The notes: a model not told the origin generated them from the letters alone. A stretch of 64,000 nt of DNA from Siderastrea siderea (GCA_964030785.1 OZ034971.1:36131804-36195803); one strand, 5' to 3'. Shown: positions 1 through 14,345, numbered from the stretch's first letter. Translations and numbers: made by a program.

Positions 1-3000
1 TAACCGACGTATTCCTCAGGCTCAAACTCTTCAAAGGCGTCATTCAGGAGATGATGGTCCTCGATTGGAATCAGGGTACCTGGGACTGGATAGATATCCA
101 CATCTTCTCCATTATAGCTGTCATCCTTTCGAATACCCATGCTATCCAATAATGACCAAATTTTCGCAGGAGAGCAACGTAGCATCTCAGAGATCACAAA
201 CGCCTTCTTTCCGAGGAACTCTCCATACATTTCTACAATTACGTTTGTTACCATAGATGTGGCCGAAATGGTGTCACGGTTTTCGTTCACCGCATTGATG
301 TAAACTTTCCATATCTCCTCACCAGACAATTCACGCTTCTCTTGGAAATACGGCACCACAGCTTCACTTCCAGGAATTAGAATGTCATTGTGAAAAAGGG
401 AGGTTTCAAGACTCTCCACAGCACAGAGCTCGATACTTCTAAGACCTCTTTCGATGTTTGTAATTACTTCTTCGTCAACGTCTTTCTTCTGATAGTTGGC
501 ATCTCTAATAATCCTGGCAATCCCACGACCAAACTGTTCACAAGACAGTTGCTGTTTCAATGCGTTTACAGCTTCACTTGTCACTATGACGGTATTATCT
601 GGATCACTGAGTTTTTCTTTCACCTCACAAGATAGCAATTTTGGCTGTAAAGCTGAGGGTAGTTTCATCATCAGATCTGTATAGTTCACCATGGCAGATT
701 TGCAGCTTACATCCATCTTACTGAGTTCAAGCACAAACAGCTGTCTAAGTCCCTTGATCCGATTGCCGTAGGTAGGAGCGTCATCAAATATCAGCTCAGC
801 TGATTGGTGTAAAGTAACAGAGATGGTGCTGAGAGACGTATCTCTGGAGCAATGTCCCGCAGGGACAGCTGGTAGATGCAATTTAGATAGCGTAGACACA
901 TCCGCGTTGTCTTCCTGCAACTTGTCAAAGAAGCCTTTAACCGCCTTGGAGCACGTTCGAATCTCATTTGGGTGTAGCTTGGCATTCTGGCAAGTCTTCT
1001 GCAACATCTCCAAGACCATAGCATAATGGGTAGATCTTACGTACTTGGAGCAACCAAGGAACTCAAACAATTGCCGATACTTCCCAAATTCTGGAGGCAC
1101 TCTGTAGAGAAACGGCTTTATCTCATCAGTATCTAAGAGCTCGATAATAGCTTGGCTTGGTAGAATGAATTTCCTCCCCTCTTCAACCAAAATACAGCGT
1201 GTACTTTGAAGTTTGACCTTCGCTACACAGTCTTCAACCACGTTCTCCTGTAGAAATGTGTATATTTTTTCCATGGTCGCCACTATCGTTGAACACTGGT
1301 CACGTGCAGCATTTTCCTTCTCGTTGCTGCTTTCAAGGTGGTAGCAAATGGTCTGGCAGTGACTGACAACAAGGTCAACCGATGGCTTCTTCAGAACTTG
1401 GAGCTTGAAGAAAAGATCATTGAGATACTGGTCAATTTTTCGAAAAGAACAACCTAGCTCGTAGCGATGAGACCTTGGATCTGCCCACCTTGGAAGCAAA
1501 TGCGCTTTTGTCCAAACGAGTTCTTCATAATCACTGACGACTGCTCCTTTAAATGCGATGAACGGACTTTTATCCTCCTGCTTTTCGGCGAAAGGTGGGC
1601 ATAGTGCTTGCAATGGTTCTTTAACAGGATCTGCTGCCACAAAGGGAATATCATGAACAAGGTATAGAAGGCTTCCTTCCACCACATTGGGTCGAGAAAT
1701 GAGGTGATTGACTAAAACTTCAGACTTCTTGTACGTATTTTCCGTCAGTGCTGTTACGGCTTCATGTGCAACTTGCCTGGCAAATTTCAGAAAATCGCCT
1801 TCCGATACATCTTCAATTAGGCCTACTTTCTTCAAAAACGGCAGCCATTCATCTGAAGCGAAAGGTTTTGTCGGAAACCTGTCCTCTGACAAAAGTGAAG
1901 CAAACACCTCGTTATGAGGGTCATAGAAACTGGAGGCTGCCTTCAAGGTGCCGTCCATTGTTGGAATGAATTCAACCTTTTTCAAACTGTCACACAGCCT
2001 TTCTTTCTCAATCTTTTCGTCTTCCTTCTCATATGGACTTGAGAAAGAAGTAAACTGACGAAGATATCGAAGATGGGCCAACTTTCCCTCAAGACTGAGA
2101 TGCTGAAAACATTTCAAGACAAACTTCACATACACATCGACAGCTGACAACCGTTCAACTCCTAAGAATTCATAGAGCTCAGACAGATTACGACGAGATT
2201 CTAAAAACAAACAGTTCATCCTGGATTGAACAACATCCATCTCGTTCTTAGGGATTTCATCAGGTAAGAGGAACACGTGCCTCTCCACAAGGTTCGCAAG
2301 GTCACCATTGGCTGTCGGATAAAATGGGAGCTTCCTCAAAGTTTCCTTGTGAACGTCTGTCAGACTTTCAGTGTTGCGACCAAGGTAATCGAGAACCACT
2401 ATAGCATCTAAGAGTTTCAATTTACCATCCAGGGAGATGGGATTCGTTTGCAGCTTCTGCTTAAACACCACAAGAAGAGAACCGGGGCTCTTCAACGTGG
2501 CAACCAGATTACGAGCTAAATAGTATGAATCCAGTTTGATCCTGGATGTTAAGATAGCTGAGTTTAGCTCTGGCAAGCCCAAATGTCTTAGAATGTCGAC
2601 AAGCCTCTGGCCAGATTCACCACAATCAATGAAATCAATGACAGATTCTGCTTTTTGCAAGGGCACCAAGAAATGGCGAGTGATTGTTTGCATGCCATGC
2701 AACGTCGTCAAAGAGCATAAGTTATGGGGTACTTGCAGTTGGCCTGTCTCAGTTGCTGGAAGAATACTCCATTTCGACAGCGGCGAGAGCAGCTCACGAA
2801 TGAATGCAGCTTTATTTTCCTCACTTACTTCCATTATCTTCAGAGTATCGCTGACAAATTCTTGTAAAAAGTCCCACACTCTGTACATCCAGTGATGATT
2901 CGGCAGAGGTCGGTCATCAGGATACCACTCCACGTAGTCATCTTCGCTAAGAAAGCGAGGAGGAAGAGTTCGGTCCAAGTGTGAGGCAAAAATTTCAACA

Positions 3001-6000
3001 TCCAGAGGTCGAAAAACAGTGAACAATCTGCAATCGACCCCGCTGAAAATCTCAAGGCGAAGTCGATCGTGGACAAAAATGGACGGAGAACGTGGCAGAA
3101 TATCCTGATACTGACTCAGGCAGCGTGGTTCACTCGTGTTGAATGCATGCAGGATGTTATCATCGGTAAGAAGTAATGGAAGTCCGGGGAGGTTTTCGAG
3201 AAAGTTTTCGCCACCTTTGCAGTACTTCAGGACACGAATTATTCCTTCTTGATTCTTGAATGGCGTCTTCTTAACAGGACATGGAATCGCTCCAATATTG
3301 CAAAGCGGTTCAGCATCACTGAAAGACTTGTAGAAGTCCATAACATCGGAAGGAGACACACAGCAGACCTCTACTCCTGCTTCTTTAAACGACCAAAAAA
3401 CAGGCAGTGAAAGCGCCACCAGTTTGAAACCAGTTTGCAGCAAGGTTTCCTCAAAATTGCTTTTCGATCGCAAACGCTTCTGTTCTTTTCTTTTCGCTTC
3501 GTTTGCTTTTTCTTTACATTCAAGATCGCGTTTTATTGGCAGTGCAGCAAAACAACCTTCCACTTCAAGATTGTTGAAGTATGCTTTGTCCTTGCCAGTA
3601 CCAGTCGGTGGGAACCATGTTAACTGAACTCTTTCAGATCTATGGGAGGCCTTAGAATGTCCGGGATAACTTGTTTCCACACTTCTCACCATCGGAATAA
3701 GACGCATTTTCTTTTTACTCATTTCTTGGTAGACTGAGTCAGCCAGTTCCCTCCAGAGTGGATCTTCAATGGGATGGATTGGAAAAAGCTTTTCATAGGT
3801 ACCTAAGCTTCTCAATATCGCACTTTTGCTGTAAGTAGGATCACCAGATGCAGCATTTTGTATGACGGGCAACTGGATGAATCCACGCACTTCTTCCAGA
3901 AGAGTGAGATAGCAGGATGCAATGACATCACTCAACAAAGCATTGTTCCAGTCACTTCGATAGCCACCAGCCTCATCTCTCCACAAATTTCGTCGCGCCT
4001 CATGATCCAATGCAAAGTGGCCATTGATGTGGATTGGGAGGCCAGTTTCAAATGGAAGAGGAAGAAAGCAGTAAGCTTTCCCTTTCAGTTGAGGCCTTGA
4101 CTTGTTGCTCTCTAACAGGCAAGCCACACCACCACGAGGTAGCATTCCGAGCTGGTTGTCCTTAAAGGCATCAATAATGCTCTTCGTTATGGGTTTTTCA
4201 AAGCCAACCTGTTGGACAATCAGCCACTTTTCCTCCATACCAAGGCTATCTCGTAGCTTCATAGTATAGGTACATTGCTTCACTTCCATTCCTGTGGGAA
4301 GAAACGTCTTTCCTTTCGTTTGCTTTCCAATCTCCTTCATATAGTGAGCGAAAGCTTGCCTCTTCCTCTCATCGTCTTGGGACATTTCCACGTGGACGGA
4401 GTAAGTGTTTACCAGCTTCCCACTTTCGTTTATCGTACAAATGCTAATCTTCCTCACATTGTTTACGAAGAGGAGTACTTCGAACAACTCCTTCTTCAGA
4501 TCTTGCATCATCTCGTCAAGTTTCTCCACCGTGACCGGAGTTCGTGATATCCGGGATTCTTCAGCCATTTTCTTACTCTTTAATGGAAACCTGAACATCG
4601 TTGCGTTCTCCGTGGACAAATGTTCCCCGAGGTAACAGGGGAACACATCTGGGAACTTTCTCTTCAACTTTTCAATACCTTTAAACATTCTGCCAGGATT
4701 TTCATTGTTCGAATGGGGAATGTACTTACAGTGGGGATCGAAGACACACAGTACATCCCCAATCTCTTCCCCCTTTGACATGAACGACGGCACATCAGTC
4801 AAATGATACACGGCATTGAAGCCGACGCCGTACTGGCCAGTCTTGTTTGGATCTTCTCCTTTGCTGCCTTCTCCAAGGTTACATATTCCTTTGATGTCCG
4901 CATCTGTGAAGGGCTTGTTGTTGTATACACACAACGCAGGACCCTGCAGTGGTTTCCATCTGTTGTCGAAAACTCTTTCATCAGGATGATGCCGGGGATC
5001 TTTAATAAACCAGATCTCAGTTGCTTGTGCGTCATCTGCATTTTGTAAAAGCTCTTTCAAAATTTCCTTTTCGCCAGGGTATCCTGTCAGAATGCGTTTT
5101 AATCGATTTGTGAGCTTCTCCTTTTGCCCAAACGGAAATCCAGCATCATGGTGTTGCAAAGCTTCCTCTCTTCGTGTTTTGACACTCAGTCGTTCGCATG
5201 TCGACCAAGGAATTTTCTCATGGACAAAATGTTCATCAGGATCATCAGGCATCCATGGACAGTCCTTGAAGCAAAGATCGAGTACAGCTCGCATCACTCC
5301 TCTGGAATCTGGAAGTGAAATAGATTCACTCTTATCGCGTACTTTACTCTGATCACCACCTGAAAGCTCCACCGTTGAAGCTAGGAGATCCGCCATATTC
5401 ACGGCCACCTGTAAGGTTCGATCATCGAGTTGCTTGTCATGAAACATTCTCTTCATTTCTTGGAGACTTGAAATGTAATCTTTCGCTTCAAACTGTTGCC
5501 TGACACCAGCAAATTCGAAAAATTTCTCATAGGCAGTAGATAAATCTTCGGGAAGTTTGTTTAGGTACGGGGAGCAGTCAGCCTTGGCGTCGAAGGCCAC
5601 TTGATTTACAGACAGAAATCGTTTTCCAACGAGAATAAATCTCTTGTCAAGTAAGAATTGCTCAAGAGTAGAAGTGCAGTGGGCCATTTTATCCTGTAGA
5701 AATGAATAAGCTTCTGTGCAAACGCGACTAAGTTCTTCATAACCATTACGATCCAGTGTGTCAATGTTGGTTGAGATGGCGTGTTCAAGTTGGTTCCTCA
5801 CGTGCTCTATAGTGACTTCTTTCTCCTCTAACTTGAACAACTCTTTTACCTTTTTGGGAATGTCTCGATCAACAAGCGGCTCTGCGCAACACACAAGGTA
5901 CTTCTTTTCCTTCAGAAATATATCTTTAGGCGCTACCAGAAGCTTTCGTTTACTTGCTAATTCGTCACCTTTCCACGAAAGTGGGAACGACTCCGGCTTT

Positions 6001-9000
6001 TGCAAAACTGGCAGAAATTGAGCCTTCAGAAGGCGAGTTAGAACAGGATGTGACACGTCTTCTCTTTTGTGTTTTAATTTCTTTTCCATAAATTTGAGCA
6101 ACGCCTTTACACGCTTAAGCGCCGCTTTACTGTCAACTGCATTTAGCCTCTGAACACTTTCTGCCCTCTCCACAATGTCTTCCCAGGGTAGTTCATCTGA
6201 AACCATCCCCAGCTGCTCAAACTTTTCAAGTCGTACAACTTTTAAAAAAGTATCGACACCACAGGGAAACCTGCCATCGTCGTCGCAGTATAGAGAGGAA
6301 GCCTCTTTTTTGGGATTCACTAGTTGGCCTGGGCGCTTGAGAATTTTCCCACTCAACGACGTAGGAATGCAGGGATGCTTCTTTAACAGTTCATCGAAAT
6401 CCTCACTGTTGGGATCTAGAGCATGCAATACCAGAACATCTCTCAAAGCGGGATGGACATGTGAAATGTGAGGGAAAAAGATCTCACCAAAAAACCGACT
6501 CTTGTCGTACGTTTTGCTCTTCATTACATCCGATTGTTCGCAACGAAGAAACGAATGGAATACCTCAGCTGGCAAGTCAATGGCCACGTCACTCACTTTG
6601 GAAAACTGTTGGAAAACTGCAAAGGAAGCTTCTCCTATTTCAGGATCTGTACGGAGATCTGGATGAAGGAAGACCACTTGAGTAATGTTAACCCATTCGT
6701 TGCCATCACAGAAAAGACCCTTTGTTCCACTTGCAAGCTTCTTGTAGAATGACGTCAAGATAGCCCAACAGCTTTGGTGTACATCCGACGCTTTTGGCCA
6801 CAATGAATGGAACACATATGAATCATCATCGGAAACAAGTGCCTTCAGATCCTCAAGAAGACAAATATAAGCACACGAAATAGAATCTTCCATCAGCATA
6901 CTGTTCCACTTCACTCCAAAGGATGTCTTGTCATCTTCAAGTTTCTCTTGCAAATGGCGTCTGTTAGCAGTCACTGCAAATGCTCCATTTATGTGTACAG
7001 GCAGACCGCTGTGAATCGGGAGGGGAAGATAACAGAAAATCGTTCCCTTTAGATCTGATCCGTCCACCTTCTTTACAACAGGTGAGGGAATGAAAGTGTC
7101 GGATTTTGTTGCTAGTAACTGAACAGCTACTCCGGCTGATGGTAGAAGACTGGGGTCATTCTTAGCAAACCGCATTGCTTGTCCATTTCCCATTGATGAC
7201 ACGACGAGCCAGGTTTCACACTCTTGACTACGACTTTCGTCCACTTTGAAGAAACTCAGGCCGCAATTAGTCAAGCTGCATTTGACGTCTATTGCAATCG
7301 AAGATTCAGGGAATTCCCTTGAGTCTATTTTGTGTTGCTTTGCATACTTTGTAACTGTCGATGACGCTTGAAGGAAGTTACATTGCTCCAAGAGCTTCTG
7401 CTGTTCTGCATCTAATTTCTTTGCATTGACAGGTAACGTTATAGGAACAGAAATCTCCCTTAGTACTCCACATTTTGAGATTGATTTGCTGACCTGAAAT
7501 AATAAAGTAGGCTTCAATGGTTGACTTGATGATTTTGGCAAGCTGTATACTCCAACGCTGATTACGTTTTGCGTAAACAGAAGCAAGGATTTCGCTCTGT
7601 GAAGAAACATTAGCAACAGCTCTTGCATTTCCTGATCACTGTAATGATGGTCCTTAATCTCACTTTTCGCGGCCTGTTCTCTCGTCCTTAGCGGAAGTCG
7701 AAATAACGTTCCTTGGAATGAATTGTCTTCTTTATCCAGATGAAGATCACAACCAAAGATGCCATTGAACGGTTTGAATTGGTTCCTGAAATTACGTAGT
7801 CTCTTCGTGTTTTTGTTGACGTCGATCTTCATTCCAGGTTTACTCTTGTTCCTGATTGCTTTTCCCAGATAAAAGGTGTTGGGATCAAAAATCACAAAAT
7901 AGTTCCTACTGAGGAACATTGGGACATCCGTCAGATTGTAGACGGCATTGAAGCCAAGTCCAAACTTTCCAATTTTCTCAGTTTCTCGTTCTTTCGTAGC
8001 ACCATTTAATTTTGTAATGTTTACAAAATCCTCATCTCGAAACTCGGCGTCGTTGTAAACCCACAACGCAGGACCTTGACATTCCTTCATTCCTCTGTCA
8101 ATCAAACAGGTCATAGCATCCTCGTTGGTTCGTTCGTCATACAGGAATTTGACTTCTGTGGCACCAGCATCGTCTGCATTTTGAACTAGCTCTTTAACAA
8201 CAGCAAATCCGTCTGTGTAGTCTTCCAAAAGACGAGAAAGTCTGTCAGTTAGCTTTTCTTGTTGCCCAAATTCATCTCCAATTTGCATCTCGAGTTCGTC
8301 AGGTTCCAGCATTCGATTCATGAGCGTGGGAACTTCTAAAAGCTCTGCCGTGCTGTTCGGAATGTTGGGATGCACATACAAGTAATCCATATTTTCTCCA
8401 TGGCTACCATCTTCCAACCATTCGTGTTCACAGTACATGCAATCTTCAACTGGTGCAAGCCTCACGCAGGAATCTCCTTCTACGCGTGTTGGAATGAGAA
8501 CTCTCTCTTGCAGTGCAGCGGGTAATTTTTCTCCAACTTTTGGTTTAACTTCATTGAGGATGTCCACAGATAACTGTAAATCTTTCTTTACCTCTGACGC
8601 AGGAAAGTCACATCCGTGATCATATTTCTGTTTTATCATGTGAAGAACTTCAAGCAAAAACAGATCATCGTAGTGTTCCCGCATGCCAAACTTCGAAAAG
8701 AAGTCTGAGAATGACATCACTTCTGAGGGAAGGGAGCAAATATATGGAGAGAGATCGATAGAAGGCTGCTGTGCAAGCACGACATTTGGTGAGGAGAAGC
8801 CGTCTCCATTCCAAATCCAGCTCGAATTTTCAATTCCTTGAAAGCCTTCCTTTGTACGAGTGGCATCTGCAGCACGACTTAGAAAGGAGTAAATTTCCTT
8901 TACAATTGTAATGTAATGCGGCTTTTCCTCTTGACTGTAATAACTGGCTACCATTTTGAGATGCTTAATAACGTCCAGTGTATCAGGCGCTAAGTCCCAG

Positions 9001-10531
9001 CCGAAAAAGTTGGCTAGCTCACTCGCAGCGTCGACTGTCACAATCGGCCTCACCGTTCCAATGAGATTTGCGTTTTCTGTACTCTTAACTTCCACGGGTT
9101 TGAAGAAAGTGGTCTCTTTTTTAGTTGCTCCATAGAAAGGAAGGGCTTCTGGAAAACCATGGGGTTTTTTTCTCATCACAGATACCCAAGGAACATCCTG
9201 AAGGAGTGATCCCAATGCTCTGCCAGAAACAATCTCCTGAAGTTTCTTCGGATTATCGTACAAATACGCCATAATTGCTGCCGACTTCTTCTCCGCTGTC
9301 GAAGAGGTTAACGTGTCAGCTATCTTTTCGGCACTCTCGTAAAGATCTTGCGCGGTGATTTCATTTTCACTTTTCAAGCCTAGCTTTTCCAGAACTAAAA
9401 GGACTGCAGGATCAGTGTACTGCGTGCCTGTGGGAAAAACATCTTCATCAGCGAAAATTTCACGTGTCCGATCATTCCTGGGATCAAAGAGGTCCATAGC
9501 TCGGACCCGGCTACTCTTAGTTGGCAGAAATGGCAGAGCTTTTAAATCGTCTTCAAAGCTTGCATCAGCGCTAACGTACACTTGATATCTCTCAATCACG
9601 AACGCCATAAGTCTGTCGATCTCTTGTCCTGAGTAGCTTCCGACATATGGAAACACCCCTTTACGCAAATACTCAGTCGGTGTTACTGTTTGGATGTCTA
9701 GCAAGCACGCCAGACTCTTAGAGTCGTCGTCTTCAATAGCAATGAAATCTATTTGCGGAATCACAGGAAATGCTTCCCCTGGTGCTGCATAGGGAATGTC
9801 TTTCTTTGACTTACAATCATTTTTGACGGTCTCGAAAAGGGGAAGGCAAATAAGAAGTTTCTTCTCTTCTCGATCAAGAGCAGTCGCTTTGGCGGTGAAA
9901 CTTCTCAAGGCCTTCAGGGATCTTTTGCCATCACTCTTGACTTTATCGAGCAGGATAGCCGAAAGCATTCCATCACCCAAGTCGGAGGAGGAAACCACCA
10001 GTGCCTGTAAAACACCTCGGACAGATGGTGGATGGAGAAATGTGTTTAGAACAACAGGGTGACTCCTTAAGAAGTCAGGGCAGTTTTCCATGACTATCAC
10101 CCCAAGTTCCTTCAAGACTTTACTCAGAGTACCATCCAGGCAATCCCCATCCAGCCTTCTAACAACGACTTTAGACTGCTTTGTTAACTTTGTAAGGGTA
10201 ACGGGAACTTGAGAGAGATCGAGCGGAAGCAGAGGAAGGTTTTCAAGACTAGAGAGATCATCTTCCGTCACAAAATGTACTCTGAGGTAATCCCATACGC
10301 GTCTGAGCCAATCTTTTTGTGGATGGTTAAGATTTTCATCACCAGGGAACCAATGAACCTTGTCGACGTCACCATTTAACCAACCAGAAGGAAGCGACTC
10401 CCGAAGTAGATTGGGAACATGGTATTTACGAAGGCGTCGTAGTTGAGTGCACTCTAAAGGAAGGTAAGCATTTTCAATTGATGCTATGTATTTTAACTGT
10501 AGGCTCAATTGCGTTGATCTATGGACAATTT
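1..10531 (-). CDS. SACS: Sacsin-like protein, giant 3'-side exon (partial, open at left edge)
   Basis: The minus strand reads as one long open frame from about 10531 to base 1 in all parts I translated; the stop and the C-terminal J/HEPN domains lie outside the window. Two Hsp90-type ATPase starts are visible, KELVQNADDAGATEVKF near 8160-8210 and KELLQNADDAQATEIWF near 5010-5070, each followed by a GPALxVYN motif and a (F/Y)GxGFNAVY motif. These are the second and third sacsin internal repeats. Near base 1 it reads FEPEEYVG, a motif I associate with the end region of sacsin. Sacsin is a large cytosolic co-chaperone linked to mitochondria and intermediate filaments in vertebrates. A giant terminal exon is also the organisation of vertebrate SACS. 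The upper boundary (acceptor AG at 10533-10532) was chosen because its phase fits the donor of the next exon; another AG nearby is possible. Confidence 0.9.
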
Positions 10532-12313
10532 CTTTTTGCGACTAAATTTAAGTACAGTCCCATGTATTTTAAACCTTTCTTTGAGCTTTTCTTAAAAACA
10601 TTAGACTTGGCATTAAATAAGGATTTATGAAACCTCGAAATAAAGAATTACTTGTATCGATACAGCTCAAGTTAAACTGTACTTGCTATAACTAATGTTT
10701 ACATTTCACCTCTAGAGACTTCAAGTTCCCTTAAAGCAAGTAGCGCCGTTTTCTAAATGTTAACCGATACACAAAAGGTTATTTACCTTGTTTTAAAACG
10801 GAAAAGAGAATTTTTTTAATTAAGCACACTTCGTTTGAAACTTTCTAATCAGAAGAACCAGGATCCAAGATTCTAAAACATTATTTTATGACAGCACGGA
10901 CTCAAAAATTTTCCTTGAAAGAACAGAAAGTTTTCATGTTTGGTTGCTTTGAACTTTGCTAGAATTAAAATTTCCGCTTTACCTTCTTGCGACCAATAAA
11001 CAGCTGAGTAACGTTTTGCTACAAAACTTTTACGTGCTAAAACCTTAGTACCCTTTATCAAATTCATACCTTTTTCTGCAACATCTTCTAGTTTTCTCAA
11101 GGTTTCTTCATCAAGATCTTGGGCTAGAAGACGATGACGTAGACCAGGTAGAAGTTCTGGAGGATGATCAGACGATGTAATGTAAATAGCGCCATCAGCT
11201 GAATTTGCAAAAGGTACAAAATTTCCATCACAAATAGGCAACAGTTCCAAATCTAGCAACTCTGTGAACATGTCGTCTCTCAGAACATACTTGAGAAGGC
11301 GTAACTTCTCTGTGCGATTGAGCCTCCTGCAGCAGGAAGGAGTTTCCTTGAGAACACGTCGAACAAACGAGGGGGTGATCTCTTCAGTGTTGGGTGTATA
11401 AAACCTTATTGACTCAAACACATGCTTGGGCACGGTCACAATGTTTTGGCGGGCTCCAAGCAAAAGCCTCTCAAGCAACTCCTTTGGGTCCTCATCGTCT
11501 AGCCTGTCAAAGACAGCCTCCTGTACTTTCAGCCAGTTGCCTCCCTGAGCCCGAGTGTACACGACATTTTCATTGCGCAGCAATTCAAACAGGGGATCCT
11601 GTATTCTCTTCCAGGTCTGGTCAATACTATCGATGTCTGGCCACGCTCTGGTTGGTAAAACCATGAAAAAAAAAGCAATAAGTGATTTTTAAAATCAACG
11701 AATCGAACTCTCAGATGTAGGTGAAGTATATATTCATGATCATAACATATCATACACGGTTCAGTTTATTGGTTTTGCGTTTACCTAAGGACGTCACCAA
11801 TAGTGAGGTACAGGTTGTTGTGTGCATCAGTTTTAATGGGTTTGTTCAAAGCTAGAGCACCAGATTTCTAAAGAGAGTAGTCAGTAATCCCAAACCAATT
11901 AAACAAAGTGGGTAATTCAGGCTGTAACGGAAGCTTATCCACTTAAATGGTTCTGACCGAATGACATGAACCGTCCAAGACTATCACTATTTCATCGCCT
12001 TTCTCAAAGATTACGAAACTTAATCCAACCATTGAAGGCAAGATGACCGCAATAATTTTTCTGTTTTTTTCTCTTCTTCTAGCGTTCCATTGCTTCCAAG
12101 ATATAGTGCTGTGTTCTTTAACTAATGCAAACATTAACTAAAGATAAAATTCACAAAAAAAATAAAAGCAGTAACTTCTGTTGTTACAATTTTGTCATTT
12201 TTTAGTGGCTTAAACAGAACGGCCAGGTGATGATCAAGGAAAAGGAATCGCTTTTCATGCTGCTGTAAAGATGAATATAAGATGCATTAACCATGTAATC
12301 AATAACATCTCAC
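10532..12313. other. Sacsin introns (10532-11069 and 11648-12313)
   Basis: Two AT-rich introns flank the 11070-11647 exon. I see no gene, tRNA or clear transposon in them. The exon boundaries come from phase-matched GT/AG sites on the minus strand. Confidence 0.75.
11070..11647 (-). CDS. SACS: Sacsin-like protein, internal exon
   Basis: Minus-strand frame beginning AWPDIDSIDQTW and ending LRKLEDVAEK, typical of the region after the first ATPase repeat of sacsin. The acceptor AG (11649-11648) leaves one base that completes the AA carried over from the 12314-13271 exon. The donor is GTATGA (11069 downward) and carries one base into the giant exon. Exon coding continues LLARQ-like and FxPFANSADGAIYIT segments without stops. 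The frame stays open past the donor for about 200 bases, but that extension does not resemble sacsin, so it is read as intron. Confidence 0.85.
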
Positions 12314-13271
12314 TTGTACATGGCCTCTGGCTGCATATTAAAGCTGTTGATGGCTTCCCTTATCATCGAGGCATACGCCTTTGGTACAGCCTCCTCCAGC
12401 AAACAGCAGTTCCACAACAAGGACTTGTCCGTCATCTTTCCTTGGTCCTCTTGATCTGCAGTTGGAGTTTTGATGTGGCGTCTGTTCTGGCTCAAAGCAA
12501 AGAATCCATTAACGTGCACAGGTAGACCTGTCATGCTTTTCTTTTGCACTGGCAAAGGAAGAACGCAAAACACGTGACCTGAAATTTCAGGAGTCGGGTG
12601 GTCGATTTCTGGTGGTAGCGCCATGGCAACGCCCACTGAAGGTAAATAACTAAGTTCTTCATCGGTCAAGAGTTTTTCAAAATGGGATGAGACTTCACCT
12701 CCGCAGCAGTAGTTGGTGACAAGAAAGGAGTGCCTTTGTACGCTGCTATCCATCTCTGTCTCAATTGTGAGTGGGTAAGTTACTGTGGCAGGTTCTGGCA
12801 TGTGTTTACCTGGTGTTACTGTGGCATAGAACTCTCGCCTCTTGCTGCTGTTGTCCCAGATTTCAGCTCGAAAGATTCTTCTAGGTCGAGGCTCTGATTC
12901 CTCTCGTTCGTAAAGCTCTATGGATCCTACATTTCGCAGAAACAGGAGTATTAGGTGAGCATCAGCAATGAAGCTGTGGAACAGGCTTCGCACCTTGTCG
13001 TCTGAGTACAACGTCTGCGATAACTTCGATGGGATGGCCCGCAAGGGAAAGCGGAACAGTGTTCCCTCGTAACGTCCTTGAGAGAAGACTTCATCGTCAC
13101 AGCCAAATATTCCCTTGTAAGGAAGAAACTGATCAGGTATTTTGTTTATGTTTTCGTGCTCTTCGTTTAACCGCCAGGTAAATCCCGTTCTCCGACCTCG
13201 ATCGTCGTTAAAGTGCTCCTCGTGTGGGTCAATGAATCCAATTTGTCCGCCGCTAATGATACTCGGTAAAT
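12314..13271 (-). CDS. SACS: Sacsin-like protein, internal exon (end of first ATPase repeat)
   Basis: The exon opens LPSIISGGQIGFIDPHEEHF, a segment that follows the Hsp90-like ATPase in sacsin, continues GIFGCDDEVFSQGRYEGTLF (lid-like region) and ends SFNMQPEAMYK. The acceptor CTAG lies at 13275-13272 and the donor GTGAGA at 12313 downward. Its first two bases AT complete a GAT codon with the G carried from the 17644-17791 exon, giving an Asp at the junction, and its last two bases AA are completed by the next exon. This phase match is strong support for the exon order. Confidence 0.9.
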
Positions 13272-13840
13272 CTAGGATTAAGAGACAAAATTATTGGATG
13301 CTGTCCTTGACATTCACAAGGGGCAATACAAAAGGTGCATAACAATTGTTTTCACTGTAAGCAAAGTGTACGAATCCTAACCGTGACCCCGTGTCGTTGA
13401 AAGATTCTAAATGTACCGATTGGGCGGTCGATTTCCTTGTTAGCAGAAATCCGTTCACTTTCAACAGGTACCCATTTTGTTTGTTTGTTTGTGTTGCTTT
13501 GTTTTGGTTTAGTTTGGTGTTCAATTACAACATGGCAATGTGATGTTCACAGTGAAATCACTGGATCTCAGCTAGTCGTAAGGGTTTAATATTGAGCATT
13601 TGGAACAGTTTTTAGTTGCTACTAAATTACAGTGATTCGGAAATCCGGCAGCTTACAACGTGTTAAGCACCAATAACTTCAGGTTGAAAGAACAAAATTG
13701 CGCATCAGAAAAATAAAGATCAAATTGGTAGACTTCAGAAAAATAACGATCAATTGATAGACTTTCGGAAAAATATTCTTTCTGATGCCCTGGACAATTG
13801 GAGGCAATATTTTCATTCAACAGCGTTCAACATTGAATAT

Positions 13841-14345
13841 GAATATATGAAATAATCATATATTTGAACTGCGGATAAAGATAGAATTATATGAAGATCA
13901 TCGCAGTGAAGTTGTTTCAACTTAAGCAGTTGAAAAGAAGAAACCTGAAAAAATTCAGGCTTGAACGGGAATCGAACCCATGACCTCTGCGATACCGGTG
14001 CAGCGCTCTAACCAACTGAGCTATCAAGCCAACTGGGAGCTGGTCAATTGTGAGTTCGTATTTATCCCGTAGATGGAGAAATGAATATGAATATATGAAG
14101 TAATCATATATTTGAACTGCGGATAAAGATAGAATTATATGAAGATCATCGCAGTGAAGTTGTTTCAACTTAAGCAGTTGAAACTGTTTAAGTTTCAACT
14201 TGAGCGCTCAAGTACAACTTGAGCGCTGCACCGGTATCGCAGAGGTCATGGGTTCGATTCCCGTTCAAGCCTGAATTTTTTCAGGTTTCTTCTTTTCAAC
14301 TGCTTAAGTTGAAACAACTTCACTGCGATGATCTTCATATAATTC
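13841..14345. repeat. tRNA-derived SINE cluster with direct and inverted copies
   Basis: An about 90-bp unit (ATATGAA..TAATCATATATTTG through GTTGTTTCAACTTAAGCAG) appears at 13841-13932 and again at 14084-14180, on either side of a full tRNA-like head (13957-14030, minus). A second, 5'-truncated head lies in the opposite orientation at 14219-14272, followed by the inverse of the same tail to 14345. This looks like one SINE copy inserted into or recombined with another. Confidence 0.7.
13957..14030 (-). tRNA. tRNA-Thr(GGT)-like sequence, probably a SINE head
   Basis: This 74-base sequence folds as a cloverleaf: acceptor GGCTTGA/TCAAGCC, D-arm GCTC..GAGC, anticodon stem CTGCA/CGCAG with one A-C mismatch, loop CCGGTAT (anticodon GGT), and T-arm ATGGG TTCGATT CCCGT. 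Position 33 is C instead of T, the anticodon stem is imperfect and the surrounding unit is repeated. I therefore think it is a tRNA-derived SINE head with intact A and B boxes, not a working tRNA gene. Confidence 0.6.

Noticed and set aside
2536..2895. 119-residue plus-strand open frame and other short plus frames in 1-10500
   Set aside because: They are antisense to the continuous sacsin coding frame on the minus strand and show no family similarity.
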